Program-made: the position numbers and the translations under genes
The notes under the pieces: model-generated
What the model saw: only the letters and a program-made list of their open reading frames with translations
Database searches by the model: none
Told to the model about the DNA's origin: nothing
NCBI RefSeq assembly: GCF_963678635.1
Contig: NC_087067.1
Coordinates: forward strand, 55,054,456 to 55,118,455
DNA: 64,000 bases
Reading direction: 5' to 3'
From: Symsagittifera roscoffensis
Taxonomy: Eukaryota > Xenacoelomorpha > Acoela > Convolutidae
In this document: positions 10,201-21,374 of the stretch, piece after piece
Numbering within the stretch: the first letter of the stretch is position 1
Layout: every line of letters begins with the position of its first letter

Positions 10201-10429
10201 CAGTAAAGGATTAAATAAACGGGTTCTAGAAGATTCTGGAGACGGTCCCATGTCAAAATACAGGAGAGTGCCTGATGAAGCAATTAACCATACATCTACA
10301 AACAGAGGATTTAGAACTATAAATCATATGGTGAACACATATGAACAGACAAAGAAAGGACTAAGCTATTTTTATCCAAAAAGACAAGTACAAGACGATG
10401 GAATTCATACAAAACCATTGAACTTATAA
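7208..10429 (+). pseudogene. Protein-primed-type family B DNA polymerase, decayed
   Basis: Begins at ATG 7208-7210 with two N-terminal zinc fingers. The second has an in-frame TGA (7319-7321) at its first cysteine, and the frame then stays open from 7322 to 7963. Frameshifts near 7938 and 8085 move it to the frames open at 7888-8115 and 8090-8398. A third finger (C-P-S-C, then H-L-L-S-C) is readable at about 8400-8460. Polymerase palm motifs follow: D-A-S-R-L-Y-P (8774-8794), G-N-S-S-Y-G (9625-9642) and the catalytic M-D-P-D-S-L (9913-9930), where family members have D-T-D. The final frame ends at TAA 10427-10429. The expected 3'-5' exonuclease region between the third finger and the palm (about 8.5-8.64 kb) looks deleted. 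Such zinc-finger polymerases (DNA_pol_B_2 type) occur in animal genomes inside virus-like mobile elements. Many stops and shifts make this copy non-functional. Confidence 0.85.
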
Positions 10430-10953
10430 GAACTGATCTGTTGTAGTAAATTTATTCATGATGTCGTGTTATATTGGTTTTATGATTTTAAAATGTAAAA
10501 TGTTGCGGTAAACTTGTTATACAATGCAGTGATTTATATACTTTTTTTGTAAATTAGTTTTTTTTCTCTCAAAAAATTTGATTTTTTTCCCGAAGTCTCG
10601 GTAGGTTTCAGCCTTGTTTCAATTAGATAGAAAATACGATTATCGTTTCAATTAGATAGAAAGTAAGATTATCTAATAAATTAGGTTAAATAATAGCTAA
10701 ACTTATCGTGTTTTGAAATTTTTGGAAATTTTTTCATAAAAAGTCCAAGTTTTTTACCAAAAAACTTTTACCATTGACCTACCATGTATCAAAAAACTAA
10801 TTAAAAGTCCTTCATTACACAACCTACACGTAATTAACCTTTGATATTTACAAATTAGTTAATGCGCGCCAACACTTTTGCGAAAAAATTTCCACACAAA
10901 AATTTCGTTTTTCTTACCATTAGCTTACCATCACACTGAAACCTTACCATCGG
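10430..10953. other. Non-coding 3' flank of the polymerase gene
   Basis: No gene seen. It contains a short direct repeat in two adjacent copies at about 10,617-10,674 (TTTCAATTAGATAGAAA, repeated after 29 bp). A right end of the polymerase-bearing element should lie near here, but no inverted terminal repeat matching the left side was found by eye. Confidence 0.4.
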
Positions 10954-11042
10954 TATTCCCTATCTTAATACATTGTAAACTCTATTTCCTATCTTAAAAC
11001 ATAGCTGGAAGATCGCATGCTCTATTCTCTATCTTAAAACAT
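10954..11042. repeat. Three short copies of a CTATCTTAATACA-type motif
   Basis: TATTCCCTATCTTAATACAT at 10,954, TATTTCCTATCTTAAAACAT at 10,983 and TATTCTCTATCTTAAAACAT at 11,023. The first is nearly identical to the core of the 451-bp repeat at 3.6-4.9 kb, so the same motif lies on both sides of the polymerase gene. Confidence 0.55.
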
Positions 11043-11044
11043 GA

Positions 11045-13140
11045 GAGTCTTTGAAAAATTCAAAGAAATTACTGTTGAAGTTCAAAGTGAACCAATGAAA
11101 TACACGTGTAAAAATGGTAAGTGAAACATTTAAAAAAATAAGTGAGAAAAATAAATACATGCTTACAGAGGGTCAGGTTCTAAAAAACCAAGGTAATAAT
11201 ATTTAAATGTGAGTGAGTGCATTTATCAATTTGCGAGAATTTGTATGACATTTCTACTAGACAAAAGTGGACAAAGGAGATCCAGTGCGCGGATGATGTT
11301 AACTTTTTTCAGTAGTGGCGGAAAATTCATTGTTAGTATTCTGTACTAGGTTGTATAGCATGTGATTAAGATTAGTTTTACAATATTCTCTAAGAGCGGA
11401 TTTCAAAAAGTTGGAAATACTCATGCGGTAAAACAAGGAGGGGTGAGTCTTCAAAAGGGAAGTTATTCGTGAGAAGACAAAATATTTACATTTGGCGGAC
11501 GCGAGCATAGTTTCTTAGGATGCCGTGGATGTTATTGATTTTAAAACAATACAAGAATTAGGAAAAGAAGTTGAGGTATACTTGGAACTAAGAAATATGT
11601 AGCGGTGATGGGGATTTCGGGATGGGGTACTGACGTTCTTTAGAAAATGACGTTGCATGAAGCGGTAATATGTGTTGGTGTGGGTAAGCTTGGTTTTCAG
11701 CATTACGTCATACATGACTCAAAAACAGACACTATTATCTGATTGCTATCAGTATTTTGTGTATGAAAGCGGCCTAATACCCACACTACCACTGTTCTAC
11801 TTTTAAATTTTTACTAATCCCCTCAAATTTCCCTTTAGGAAATCCGACGACGAGAATCAATTGTTACAAGACTCCACCAACTCACTTATGCAATTTAATA
11901 AAAGATTACACTAATCGTGGTCTATCACAGATCCTCAGCCATCACCTTGCACGAAAGTCAAGCTATACAAATATACATCTTCGGGCCCCTTATTGATCTT
12001 TTCTCCATCGAAGAATCGCACCCCATAATCATCTCATCTGAACATATCATCAAAGCTATTGAAACCTTTTTTTCAGAAAAAATCCACGGCTGGAAGTTTA
12101 ATCACAAATAATATAATCTCATGCATTGCACAACCACAATTTTAGTGTCCCTGCAGAAAAAAAATCAAGATCATCCCAGCACTAGAGCTTCTTTGGCTAA
12201 TTTTGGACAAAAAAAATTATCAGCATGCTGGCAAAGCTTATAAAATCATATCTCACAGTTGATAATTTTTTCTGTTAACGGATTGTTTCCTGAATCAGAT
12301 CCCACGTAAGTATACATTCAATCTTTAAGTATAATTAAATTCAAATCTTCTGATAATGTCCTCAACATTCTTCTTTCAAACTTCCTGAATAGCTTCTAAC
12401 TGTTAAGTTAAATTTATAACCAAGCAGTATAATCTTAAATAAATTGCCGTATAAGTTACATACAATGCATTGAATTAAAATTTGAGTGAAAAAATAAGTT
12501 TAAAACTCACCTTTTAATGTGTACAATATTTTTCTTTTTTCCAAACTCGTCTCTTGAACTCGCCGGGTTGAATGAAAATGTTTAAATCTTTTGATAACTA
12601 GCTTGACAATTGTTATAAGTAAATGAATTATAAACTCAGAAACTAACTGATAACAAGTGTAAAGGGCTTTCGCACGTTTCAATCTTTCTTTTAATATGGT
12701 TGGAATAACGAATTACGACTGAGTTAACAAGGCAGTTTACTAACACTACACTCATTTTATGTACAGGAATAGTCCCGTTCTAGTTAAGCTAGGTTAAGCC
12801 AGGTTAAACTGGATAGAAAAAAAATTTTCGAATTAAAAAAAATCGGCTTTTTTTCAGAGCACAAGAAGGTTTATTGAACTCCAAGACAACACAAATCGAG
12901 AGAGATTTATTTCCAAAGATAAAGAAAACAAAATCGCAACAAAGAAATACAAAAACAACTGACACAAAGAAAGAACAGTTTATAAACAAATAAAGACTCC
13001 AATCAAAGAAACTCTCACAATTATACCGCCGCTGGTTTATTCTGTCAGTCGTTCAAAGGTTATCTTGAGCGTATGCTTAAAACAACCCACACATTTCTCA
13101 CTGTGAGAAGCTCCAGGGTGAGCAAATCTTAATACAATTG
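11045..13140 (+). repeat. Duplicated gene-like block, copy 1
   Basis: Matches 15,030-17,340 over its whole length with scattered substitutions and small indels. It starts with an exon-like piece (K-E-I-T-V-E-V-Q-S-E-P-M) followed by GTAAGT. A middle segment near 11,840-12,110 can be read as a helical protein (S-I-E-E-S-H-P-I-I-I-S-S-E then I-I-K-A-I-E-T). After an acceptor-like TTTTAG (near 12,145) comes a third segment (A-L-E-L-L-W-L-I-L-D) ending at a CAC|GTAAGT donor. Frameshifts and stops are present and two stops are shared with copy 2, so the block was already decayed or non-coding when duplicated. A minus-strand open frame at 11,299-11,508 is present in both copies but looks like a shadow. 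The right part (12.5-13.14 kb) carries no coding signal. Family not recognised. Confidence 0.7.
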
Positions 13141-13144
13141 TTTT

Positions 13145-13930
13145 ACAGTGATATTTATCAAGAATGTAACTGAATATAATAAATATTTGTTTTGAACTGG
13201 TTCCATCCATACAGGTTTAAGAAATTTTTAAATTCTTCAGTTTATTCAAATGAACAATGGATGGAATATTTTCTAACTTCATTTTTCAGTAGATTCTTTG
13301 AAAAGAGTGAAAAAAGAATAGTTGTAAATGATCTGTTTTGTTAAATAAATTTTTTCGTGAGGAGAGCAGAGATTTGCGAATACTGTAGTGAACTAAAGGA
13401 TCGTGTCAAGAATACAGGTGGATATCGAGATGTGTCTATTTATTTAAGAAGAGCAGCACTACGTGCATTTTCAACTATTTATCAAACGACGAGATGGAAT
13501 TTGACTTCTCCTCTGAGCGAAACATGATTAGTTAGTTCTAAGTGTTTTATAGTGATATTTGTCAAAAAATTAATTGAGTATAGTAAAAACCTGTTTTGAA
13601 CTGGTTCCATACATACAGGGTTTAGAAAATTTTTAATTTTTCAGTTTAATCAAATGAAGGATGGATCTAGTCAATTCTAACGTCTTCTTTGAGTACATTC
13701 TTTGAAAAGAGTGAAGAGACAAGAGTAGCAATTGCTCGAACTTGTGAAAAAGTTTTTTTTTGTGAAGAGAGTATAGATTTGAGAATATGTAGTGAGCAGA
13801 AGGATTGTGACAAGGCTGCAGGTTGACATCGTGATGTGTCAATTTCTTTAAGCAGAGCAAGGTTACGTGCATTCTCAAGTATCTAGTAAATAGCGAGATG
13901 GCGTTTACTTCTCCTCTGAGTGAAGCGCCA
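13145..13930. repeat. Tandem duplication, about 400 bp, two copies
   Basis: The segment from about 13,145 (AGTGATATTTATCAAGAATG) recurs from about 13,550 (AGTGATATTTGTCAAAAAAT). Both copies share the run TTTTGAACTGGTTCCATACA, an AAATGAA..GGATGGA segment, a GAGAGTA/GAGAGCA segment and a CTTCTCCTCTGAG segment in the same order. The copies are clearly diverged. No conserved frame is seen. Confidence 0.6.
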
Positions 13931-15029
13931 AGTGACTAGGATCCGTATTTCTGAGTTCAATATCGAATTGGCCATTGTTATTCTTCAACGGATACTTTTG
14001 TGCGATAATGTTTCGTTTTATATCCTGCTAGTGCTGTGACTGCGGCAAACAAACCAAAGGATTTGCCATCCCGAAGTGGGAATGTCGTCGATTTTTCATC
14101 TCCCTTTTGCTTCTCGTTTCTTTGCTCTGCGATGTCTTTTACATATCACAAAGCTGTAGTTGTTTCAGGTTTAGTAAAGATCCTTGATTAGTTGTTTTCG
14201 CAGAAGCGTTCTAATTAGTTTGGTTACATTTGAAGAAATCCTCACATTGGAGGATTAGTAAAAATTGTGTCGCGGTCGGAGCTCCAACGTCTAGCTGGTA
14301 GGGGCTAAAGGAAAGGTACTTTTGGATGTCTCTTTAGGAACAGTCTCTATTTGTGTATAAAATTTTTGTTCCATTTTATCAGGTGCTCTTTCTTTTATTT
14401 TCTTGTTTGTGTTCTATCCTAAAAAATGGATTATTTATCATTTGTTTTTGTTTGCTTTTACTAGCGTTTCATGTGGTCTTATTTCTTGATTTTCGATACT
14501 AAAGTGTACTTTTTTCAGTTTAATCTGGTTTTTATCTGATTTCGGTACCATGAGACTTTCTTGTACAGGTGGTTGGTATAGTGGTGTAAGTAAGCTGCGT
14601 TAAATAATTGAGCTTACCTTTAATTCCTTCTTCCAACCGGGTTAAGGGAAAGTTCAAAACGTGTGAAAGGGAGTTAAAAGGATTATCAATTAGTTATTTA
14701 GTTTGGAAAACTAGAATATTTTTTTTTTGCCAAGTACTATAGTGGCGAGTTACACTGAATTGTGTGAAAAGAGTGCGTGAAATGTGGGCAAACTAAATAG
14801 CCAATTTGAAATTTACAAAACCGAAGCACACATCAAAAAGATTATTTCCTTTTTTAATGCATTACTCATTATTAAATCAAAACTTCGTGAAGGAAAATTA
14901 GAGCAGTATTATAATAATTCTCTAATGTTTAACAATTTTATTGCATTTTATCAAATATACAACAAACCGCTAACAGTTTTGATTTAAATTTAAACAAAGT
15001 ATTTTTCTAAATTTTTTCATTTTATTTGG
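13931..15029. other. Repeat-derived non-coding stretch
   Basis: The part at about 13,990-14,160 (TGACTGCGGCAAACAAACC and following) is the reverse complement of the repeat at 33,290-33,380 and is also related to 17,470-17,520, so a dispersed family (family F) is present here in inverse orientation. The rest has short open frames without support. A tRNA-like D-arm (TGGTATAGTGG near 14,575) lacks a T-loop. Confidence 0.45.
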
Positions 15030-17340
15030 ATTTTAGACTAATTTCAGAGAAATTACTGGTGAAGTTCAAAATGAACCAATGAAACACACGTGTGAAAATA
15101 GTAAGTGAAACTTGGAAAAAATAGGTGAGAAATATAAATACATTCCAACTGAGGGTCAGGTTCTAAAAAACTTGTGAATACTATTCTAAATGTGTGTGAG
15201 TGTAATAATAATTTTGCGAGAACTTGTATGACCTTTCTACTAGGTAAAAGTGGACAAAGGAGATACAGTGCGCGGATGATGTTAATTTTTTTTCAGTAGT
15301 GGCGGAAAATTCCTGGTTGGTATTCTGTACTAGGTTGTATAGCATTTGATTAAGATTAGTTTTTAAATATTCTCTAAGAGGGGATTTCAAAAAGTTGGAA
15401 ATACTCATGCGGTAAAACAAAGAGGCGTGAGTCTTCAAAAGGGAAGTTAATCGTGAGAAGACAAAATATATACATTTGGCGGACGCGAGCATAGTTTTTT
15501 AGGATGCCGTGGAGGTTATTGATTTTAAAACAATTCATGAATTAGGAACAGAAGTTGAGGTATACTTGAAATTAAGAAATATGTAGCGCTGATGGGGATT
15601 TCGGGATGGGCGCGCTGACGTTGTTTAGAAAATGACGTTGCATGAAGTGGTAGTGTGTTGGTTTGGGTAAGCTTGGTTTCCAGCATTACGTCATCCCCGA
15701 CTCAATAACAGACACTATTATCTGATTGCTATCAGTATTTTGTGTATGAAAGCGGCCTAATACCCACACTACCTCGGTTTTACTTTTAAATTTTTACTAA
15801 TGCCCTTAATATTCCATTTAGGAAATCCGACGACGAGAATCAATTGTTACAAGACTCCACCAACTCACTTATGCAATTTAATAAACGATTACACTAACCG
15901 TGGTCTATCACAGATCCTCAGCCATCACCTTGCACGAAAGTCAAGCTACAGAAATGAACATCTTCTGCCCCCATATTGATCCTTTCTCCATCGAAGAATC
16001 GCACCCCATAATCATCTCATCTGAACAAATCATCAAAGCTATTGAAACCATTTTTCAGAAAAATCCACGGCTGGAAATTTAATCACAAATAATATAATCT
16101 CATGCATTGCACAACCACAATTTTTACAATTTTAGTGTCACTGCAGAAAAAATCAAGATCATCCAAGCACTAGAGCTTCTTTGGTTAATTTTGGACACAA
16201 AAAAAATTATCGGCATAATGGCAAAGCTTATAAAATCATATCTCACAGTTGATAATTTTTTTTCCCAACGGATTGTTTCCCGAATCAAATCCCACGTAAG
16301 TATACATTAAATCTTTAAGTATAAATGAATTCAAATCTTTACCTACAGTTTTCATCATGTTTTCAGTTTTCAGATCATCCAAGCACTAGAGCTTCTTTGG
16401 CTAATTTTGGACACAAAAAAAATTTATCAGCATGCTGGCAAAAACTATAAAATCATATCTCACAGTTGATAATTTTTTTTCCCAACGGATTGTTTCCCGA
16501 ATCAGATCCCACGTAAGTATACATTAAATTTTTAATTATAAATAAATTCAAATATTTACCTACTCCTCAACATTCTTCTTTCAAACTTCTTGAATAGCTT
16601 CTAACCGTTAAGTTAAATTTAAAACCAAGTAATCTTAAATAAATTGCCGTATAAGTAACATAAAAAGCATTGAATTAATATATGAGTAAAAAAAATAAGT
16701 GAAAAACTCACCTTTTAATGTGTACAATGTTTTTCTTTTTTCCAAACTCGTCTCTTGAACTCTTGAACTCACCGGGTTGAATTAAATTGTTTAAATTTTT
16801 TGATAACTTGCATGACAATTGTCGAAAGTAAATGAATTATGAACTCAGAAACTAACTGATAACAAGTGTAAAGGGCTTTCGCACGTTTCAATCTTTCTTT
16901 TAATGTGGTTGGAATAAGGAATTAAGACTGAGTTAACAAGACAATTTACTAACACTACACTAATTTTATGTACAAAAAAATCCCATTCTAGTTAAGCTAG
17001 GTTAAGCCAGGTTAAACTGGATAGAAAAAAAAATTTCGAAATAAAAAAAACACGGCTTTTTTCAGAGCACAAGAAGGTTTATTGAATTCCAAGACATTGC
17101 TAATCAAGAAAAATTTGTTTTCAAAGATAAAGAAAATACAATCACAATAAAGAATTACAAAAACAACTGACAAAAGGAAAGAACAGTTTATAAACCAATA
17201 AAGACTACAATCAAAGAAACTCTCACAAATATACCGCAGCTGGTTTATCCCGTCAGTCGTTCAAAGGACATCCTGAGCGTATGCTTAAAACAAACCACGC
17301 TTTTCTCACTGTGAGAAGCTCCAGGGTGAGCAAATCTTCG
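15030..17340 (+). repeat. Duplicated gene-like block, copy 2
   Basis: Second copy of 11,045-13,140. The first exon-like piece is better kept here: an acceptor-like ACTAATTTCAG ends near 15,047, then about 53 bases reading E-I-T-G-E-V-Q-N-E-P-M-K-H-T-C-E-N, then GTAAGT. The middle piece reads S-I-E-E-S-H-P-I-I-I-S-S-E and I-I-K-A-I-E-T-I-F-Q-K-N-P-R-L-E. The third reads A-E-K-I-K-I-I-Q-A-L-E-L-L-W-L-I-L-D and ends before a GTAAGT donor near 16,295. This copy also has an extra internal duplication. It continues into the family F repeat at its right end, which copy 1 lacks. Confidence 0.7.
16155..16545 (+). repeat. Local duplication of the third gene-like segment
   Basis: The stretch beginning AGATCATCCAAGCACTAGAG at about 16,156 occurs again at about 16,372, some 216 bp later, including the donor-like CACGTAAGTATACATT. 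The second copy is closer to copy 1 of the large block in places (CAGCATGCTGGCAAA). This could reflect an exon duplication or gene conversion between the two large copies. Confidence 0.6.
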
Positions 17341-17890
17341 AAAAAACCGAACCAACTAAAAAGCTTCTGCAAAAGTAATCAATAAAACCATAACTAAAGA
17401 CGATTTCACAAAGTACAGTATACAAGCAGCAAAAAGGAGATGAAAATTCAAAAACACTCCGAGTATGGTTAAGTAATTCTTTTGCTTTTGCTTGCCGCAG
17501 TCACAATCCTCACTGCATAAAAACGTTTTGAGCCGACACCGCAAAAAAAGGTATCCATCGGAACAGAACAAAGGCCAACTCGATGTCAAAACACACAGCA
17601 TATATGTCCGTGTCGCTTAGCACTTCACTCAGAAAGGTCTACATTTTATCGCAGTACTCGATCAATCAACCATGAAAGACTGCACACAGTCGCGCTCTGA
17701 CTTACGAATTCGACACATTACTAGACACAAAACTGCACTTCGACACGGTCTCTCTGGCTTTACAACAACCCCACAACCTCATCACGTTAACTTCGCGGGC
17801 ATGTCTAACCAACACACTCTATAAAAAACTAAGAAGACACTCTCCATCTATCTCTCAAAAGAATAACCACGATTTAAAAACTTCCTAAAA
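17341..17890 (+). repeat. Dispersed repeat family F
   Basis: Shares ordered motifs with 33,060-33,760: a GTCCTGAGCGT/CATCCTGAGCGT piece just upstream, CTCCAGNGTGAGCAA, TTGCTTGCCGCAGTC, a following degenerate C+T-rich part, and an end with CCCGGATGG/CCCGCTTGGGTGGAA. Another fragment lies in inverse orientation at 13,990-14,160, and a terminal piece (CCCCGGATGGGTGGAA) is present at about 21,250. A minus-strand open frame here (17,356-17,601) has a poorly matching counterpart at 33 kb, so I do not call a protein. Confidence 0.55.
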
Positions 17891-18049
17891 CCCGGATGGC
17901 TGAAAACAAGTTGAAACAGTGGTTATTTTCTATTTTAATATTCTTCACTAATTATATTCTTAATTTTATAATTTTTAATATTCTGAAAAGCATTAATAAC
18001 TAAGCAGTCATGACCATGTCCAAAATCTAATATAAATTGTACATCAACA

Positions 18050-18330
18050 AGTTTTTGTAGCATCAGCCAGACGAAAGTTAAAACAATTGCCTTATTCTTT
18101 CCTCTGGAGTAAAATAAACCTTCACATCACTAGATCTATTGATACCAGGAAGAATAAGAAAAAGACTAAGACGATATTTGACTAAGGAAATTTTACAAAC
18201 ATATCGGGCCGAAAAAAGATAGGGTAACGAATAGGCGAAGTACTTCATCTAAAATGATTATCTGGGAAGACCATTGCGGTCTTAACTCATTTGATGCGAA
18301 CAGCGAGTCTCGAACTCACCCCTAAGATTT
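18050..18330. repeat. Dispersed repeat family R1, possible tRNA-derived SINE
   Basis: Contains CACTAGATCTATTGA followed by AGACTAAGA-type motifs, a CGGGCCGAAAAAAGATAG piece and an AGGGTAACGAATAGGCG piece, in the same order as the other R1 copies. At the right end the reverse strand carries a T-arm-like hairpin (GTGAG, loop TTCGAGA, CTCGC) resembling a pol III B box. A tRNA origin is plausible on that basis but not proved. Confidence 0.45.
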
Positions 18331-18973
18331 AGAAACAAATTCAAACAAAACCAGACAAATCTTTAAAAAAAAACAATTTTATTCCACGTCTCAAAAACTC
18401 CTACCAAACCCAGCCAAAACAAAAGATGAAACCCATCACAAAAAAGATGATAACAAATCCTATACCAAAAAAGAGAAATTAACAGACAAAACCGAAAAAG
18501 ATATAATCTATTTGCGCAGAAAGATTTCCCATAAGTATTATGCTTACTGCATTAAAATAGAGCCCTTAAATTTTTTCAAGCCGTATACTTGTATCAATTA
18601 TTATTAAATCAGAGCCAGCCAGATTTTGACAAAAATGAGATGTTTTTGAGGACCCTAAATCTGCAGTGGTTTTCCTGAAAGCTTTTATTATAAGTTTCAA
18701 ACTAGGGGCCCAGCTGAAAGCTGGAGAGACCTGTTTGATTATTTTATTATAAAATCATATGCACAATGCTTCAACAATGTGAATAATTATTCACTAGAAT
18801 TAATTGAAACGTGTGTTTCACAAACCAGCTAACATTAATGAAATAAAGTATTTTTCATTTTTCTAACGACTCTTTAATTTTCAAATTAATTAAATTTTGT
18901 CCAAGCATTGCAAATATGACTATAATATATTGACTATAACTGACATCACAAAAACGATCTGGAACAAACCGAC
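18331..18973. other. A+T-rich stretch without a visible gene
   Basis: Short open frames only. Nothing with coding character, tandem structure or a recognisable family was seen. Confidence 0.35.
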
Positions 18974-19104
18974 CTGATTAAAGAGAACTAGCGTAACTCG
19001 TGCAACTTCTCGTTGGACTTCTTCGAACCATACAAAAAGACTCAACACAAAGCCAATAGCACCAAGCAAAAGCGAGAAAACGTAAGCATGGCGGATTCCA
19101 TTGT
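18974..19104 (-). CDS. Possible exon of a membrane protein
   Basis: On the minus strand an acceptor-like GTGTGTATTTTTTAG is followed by 131 bp reading N-G-I-R-H-A-Y then one strong hydrophobic segment (V-F-S-L-L-L-G-A-I-G-F-V-L-S-L-F-V-W). Next comes an amphipathic charged stretch (E-E-V-Q-R-E-V-A-R-V) and N-Q at a CAG|GTCGGT. The donor is weak. One transmembrane helix is evident from composition. No neighbouring exon with matching phase was found and the gene family is not recognised, so this could be chance. Confidence 0.25.
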
Positions 19105-19159
19105 CTAAAAAATACACACAATAAGTATATTGAATCTTTGTTCCAACGCCAAAACACTT

Positions 19160-20020
19160 TTAAAAAAACTTTTCCTAAGTGTACAGCTCTTCCCCGAGAC
19201 AAATTAAGGACGAGCCGCTTGGGCAGGGGAGTTTCCTACAACCTGGTCTAACGATTAAACCCTTAATCCCAAATCTGGATGGGTAGTTTTTGAAGATATC
19301 GAAGAAGTTTGAAAAAATGGCCTAAAAACCGAAAAATTGACTATTCCTAAGTGTATAGCTCTTCCCCTAGACAAATTAGGGACAAGCCGTTTGTGTAGGG
19401 GGGGGGGTCCTACAACCTGGTCTATCGATTAAACCATTAATCCCAAATCTGGACGGGTAGTTTTTGAGGAAATCGGAAAGATTTGAAAAAAGGCCAAAAA
19501 AGTCAAAAAAGTGACTTTTCCTAAGTCAATAGCTCTTCCCCTAGGCAAGTTAAGGACCAACCGCTTGTGCGGGGAAGTTTCCTACAACCTGGTCTATCGA
19601 TTAAACCCTTAATTCCAAATCTGGATGGGTAGTTTTTGAGGAAATCGATAATTTCCGAAAAAAATAGGCAAAAAAATCAAAAAAGTGACTTTTCCTAAGT
19701 CTATAGCTCTTCCCCTAAGCAAATTAGGGACCAACCGCTTGTGCATGGGAGTTTCCTACAACCTGGTCTATCGATTAAACCCTTAATCCCAAATCTGGAC
19801 GGGTAGTTTTTGAGGAAACCGAAACTTTCCGAAAAAATGGGCAAAAAGTGAAAAAAATACCGCGTTGTGAAGCTTTTCTAAGACCGTAGGGGGTGGGGTA
19901 GGGTAAAAATTGCCCTAAATTTCATGCAGGCAGGTAGGTGAAACGCTACCGAATCCATTGATACCACTTTTATGAGAATCTGACGGGTAGTTTTTTGGGA
20001 AAGCGAATTTTTCGAAAAAG
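19160..20020. repeat. Satellite of about 177 bp, four copies plus a diverged fifth
   Basis: Copies begin with TTTCCTAAGT near 19,162, 19,343, 19,516 and 19,687. Each contains AGCTCTTCCCC, CCTACAACCTGGTCTA, GATTAAACCCTTAATCC and GGGTAGTTTTTGAGGAAA in the same order. A fifth, diverged unit follows from about 19,865 and shares only GACGGGTAGTTTTTTGGGAAA near its end. It ends in a poly(A)-rich tract (20,027-20,075). No coding frame is conserved. Confidence 0.8.
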
Positions 20021-20214
20021 CGTCTCAAAAAAAAAAAAAAAAAAAAACAGATCTCATCTGGAAAAAAAAAAACGTTTTCATAATACCTGTTTAATAAATC
20101 AAACAGGAATTTAAAAAAATTAAAATTGGTATGAAAATAGTGTTATTTTGATGCAATATTTTCAAGGATCATTAGCGATTCTTCTTCTCCAAGTAAAATA
20201 TCAATAAAAATATC

Positions 20215-20405
20215 TTAGTTCCAGGCAGAGAAAAAACTAGCAGCAATTAAAACAGTTGCCTTCTTCTCTACTCTGAACGCGCATAAACGATTATATCACT
20301 AGATCTATTGAGACTAAGCAAAATAAGAGTAAGACTAAGATCGGTATTAGACTAAGAAAATGAGTAACCAATAGACGTACTTTATCTGATGTAACTCTCC
20401 CGCAC
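20215..20405. repeat. Dispersed repeat family R1
   Basis: Shares CACTAGATCTATTGAGACTAAG, AGTAAGACTAAGATCGGTAT and TAGACTAAG motifs with the other copies, and upstream the AAAACAGTTGCCTT piece seen also near 18,080. Confidence 0.5.
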
Positions 20406-20984
20406 TTAGTAAAAAGAGAAATTAATCGATTATATTACAATTATCACTGTACTTTTATCAAATTTTCAATTGAAAATAAGGGTCAAATTTATTTGCTTAT
20501 AGTATTCATAATCGTTTATACTGAAAAAATTTTTCGTGACATCATAATAACGTATACTCAAGTTTCATAGAGATCCCTTCATAATTGTTGAAAGAATCCC
20601 CCTGGTAGGTGAAATATAACTCTTTTATATAAACAATGTATTTAGAGCAAGGTACTGATAATTTGGTGGTCGAAAAAACTTAAAATGTAGATATTGAAAC
20701 AGCTATAGTAAACAAGAAATTAAACAACAAAAACCTTATAAATTTGAATTGATTTGAAAACTGATAAAACAAGTTTCCCATTTTTCACATAAATGAACCT
20801 CTACAAAAAGCATAAAATAGCAAATCTTGTGCAAGGTCGAAGACAAAATGGGCAAACAAAAAGTATGAAAAACAATTATAATAGATTGTAATGAATTTTT
20901 CAGCAAAAAAAAAGAATTAGAAACTCGGATAAAAATAATCGATTATAATCGTTTATAATGTTTTATAAGTGACTTTATTTGATT
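20406..20984. other. A+T-rich stretch up to the assembly gap
   Basis: No gene or repeat recognised. Confidence 0.35.
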
Positions 20985-21184
20985 NNNNNNNNNNNNNNNN
21001 NNNNNNNNNNNNNNNNNNNNNNNNNNNNNNNNNNNNNNNNNNNNNNNNNNNNNNNNNNNNNNNNNNNNNNNNNNNNNNNNNNNNNNNNNNNNNNNNNNNN
21101 NNNNNNNNNNNNNNNNNNNNNNNNNNNNNNNNNNNNNNNNNNNNNNNNNNNNNNNNNNNNNNNNNNNNNNNNNNNNNNNNNNNN
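20985..21184. other. Assembly gap, 200 N
   Basis: Exactly 200 undetermined bases, which suggests a placeholder of arbitrary length. Confidence 0.98.
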
Positions 21185-21374
21185 AAAAAGAAATTACAAC
21201 ACCCGTCCTTCACTACATCAAACGATTAAAAAGTAAAAACTCTCTAAACCCCGGATGGGTGGAACCAGTTCTAAACTAGCCTTTATAGACCAATTATATT
21301 TGTGGTGGAATATCACTATAAAATTTTTATAACTAGCCAATCATATTCCATCTCTACCATTTACACTTATTTGT

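Noticed and set aside
14566-14642. tRNA gene (TGGTATAGTGG D-arm-like sequence)
   Set aside because: No T-loop (GTTCGA) or proper anticodon arm; only an A-box-like match and a chance hairpin.
20953-21236. Open frames crossing the first run of N
   Set aside because: They exist only because undetermined bases contain no stops.
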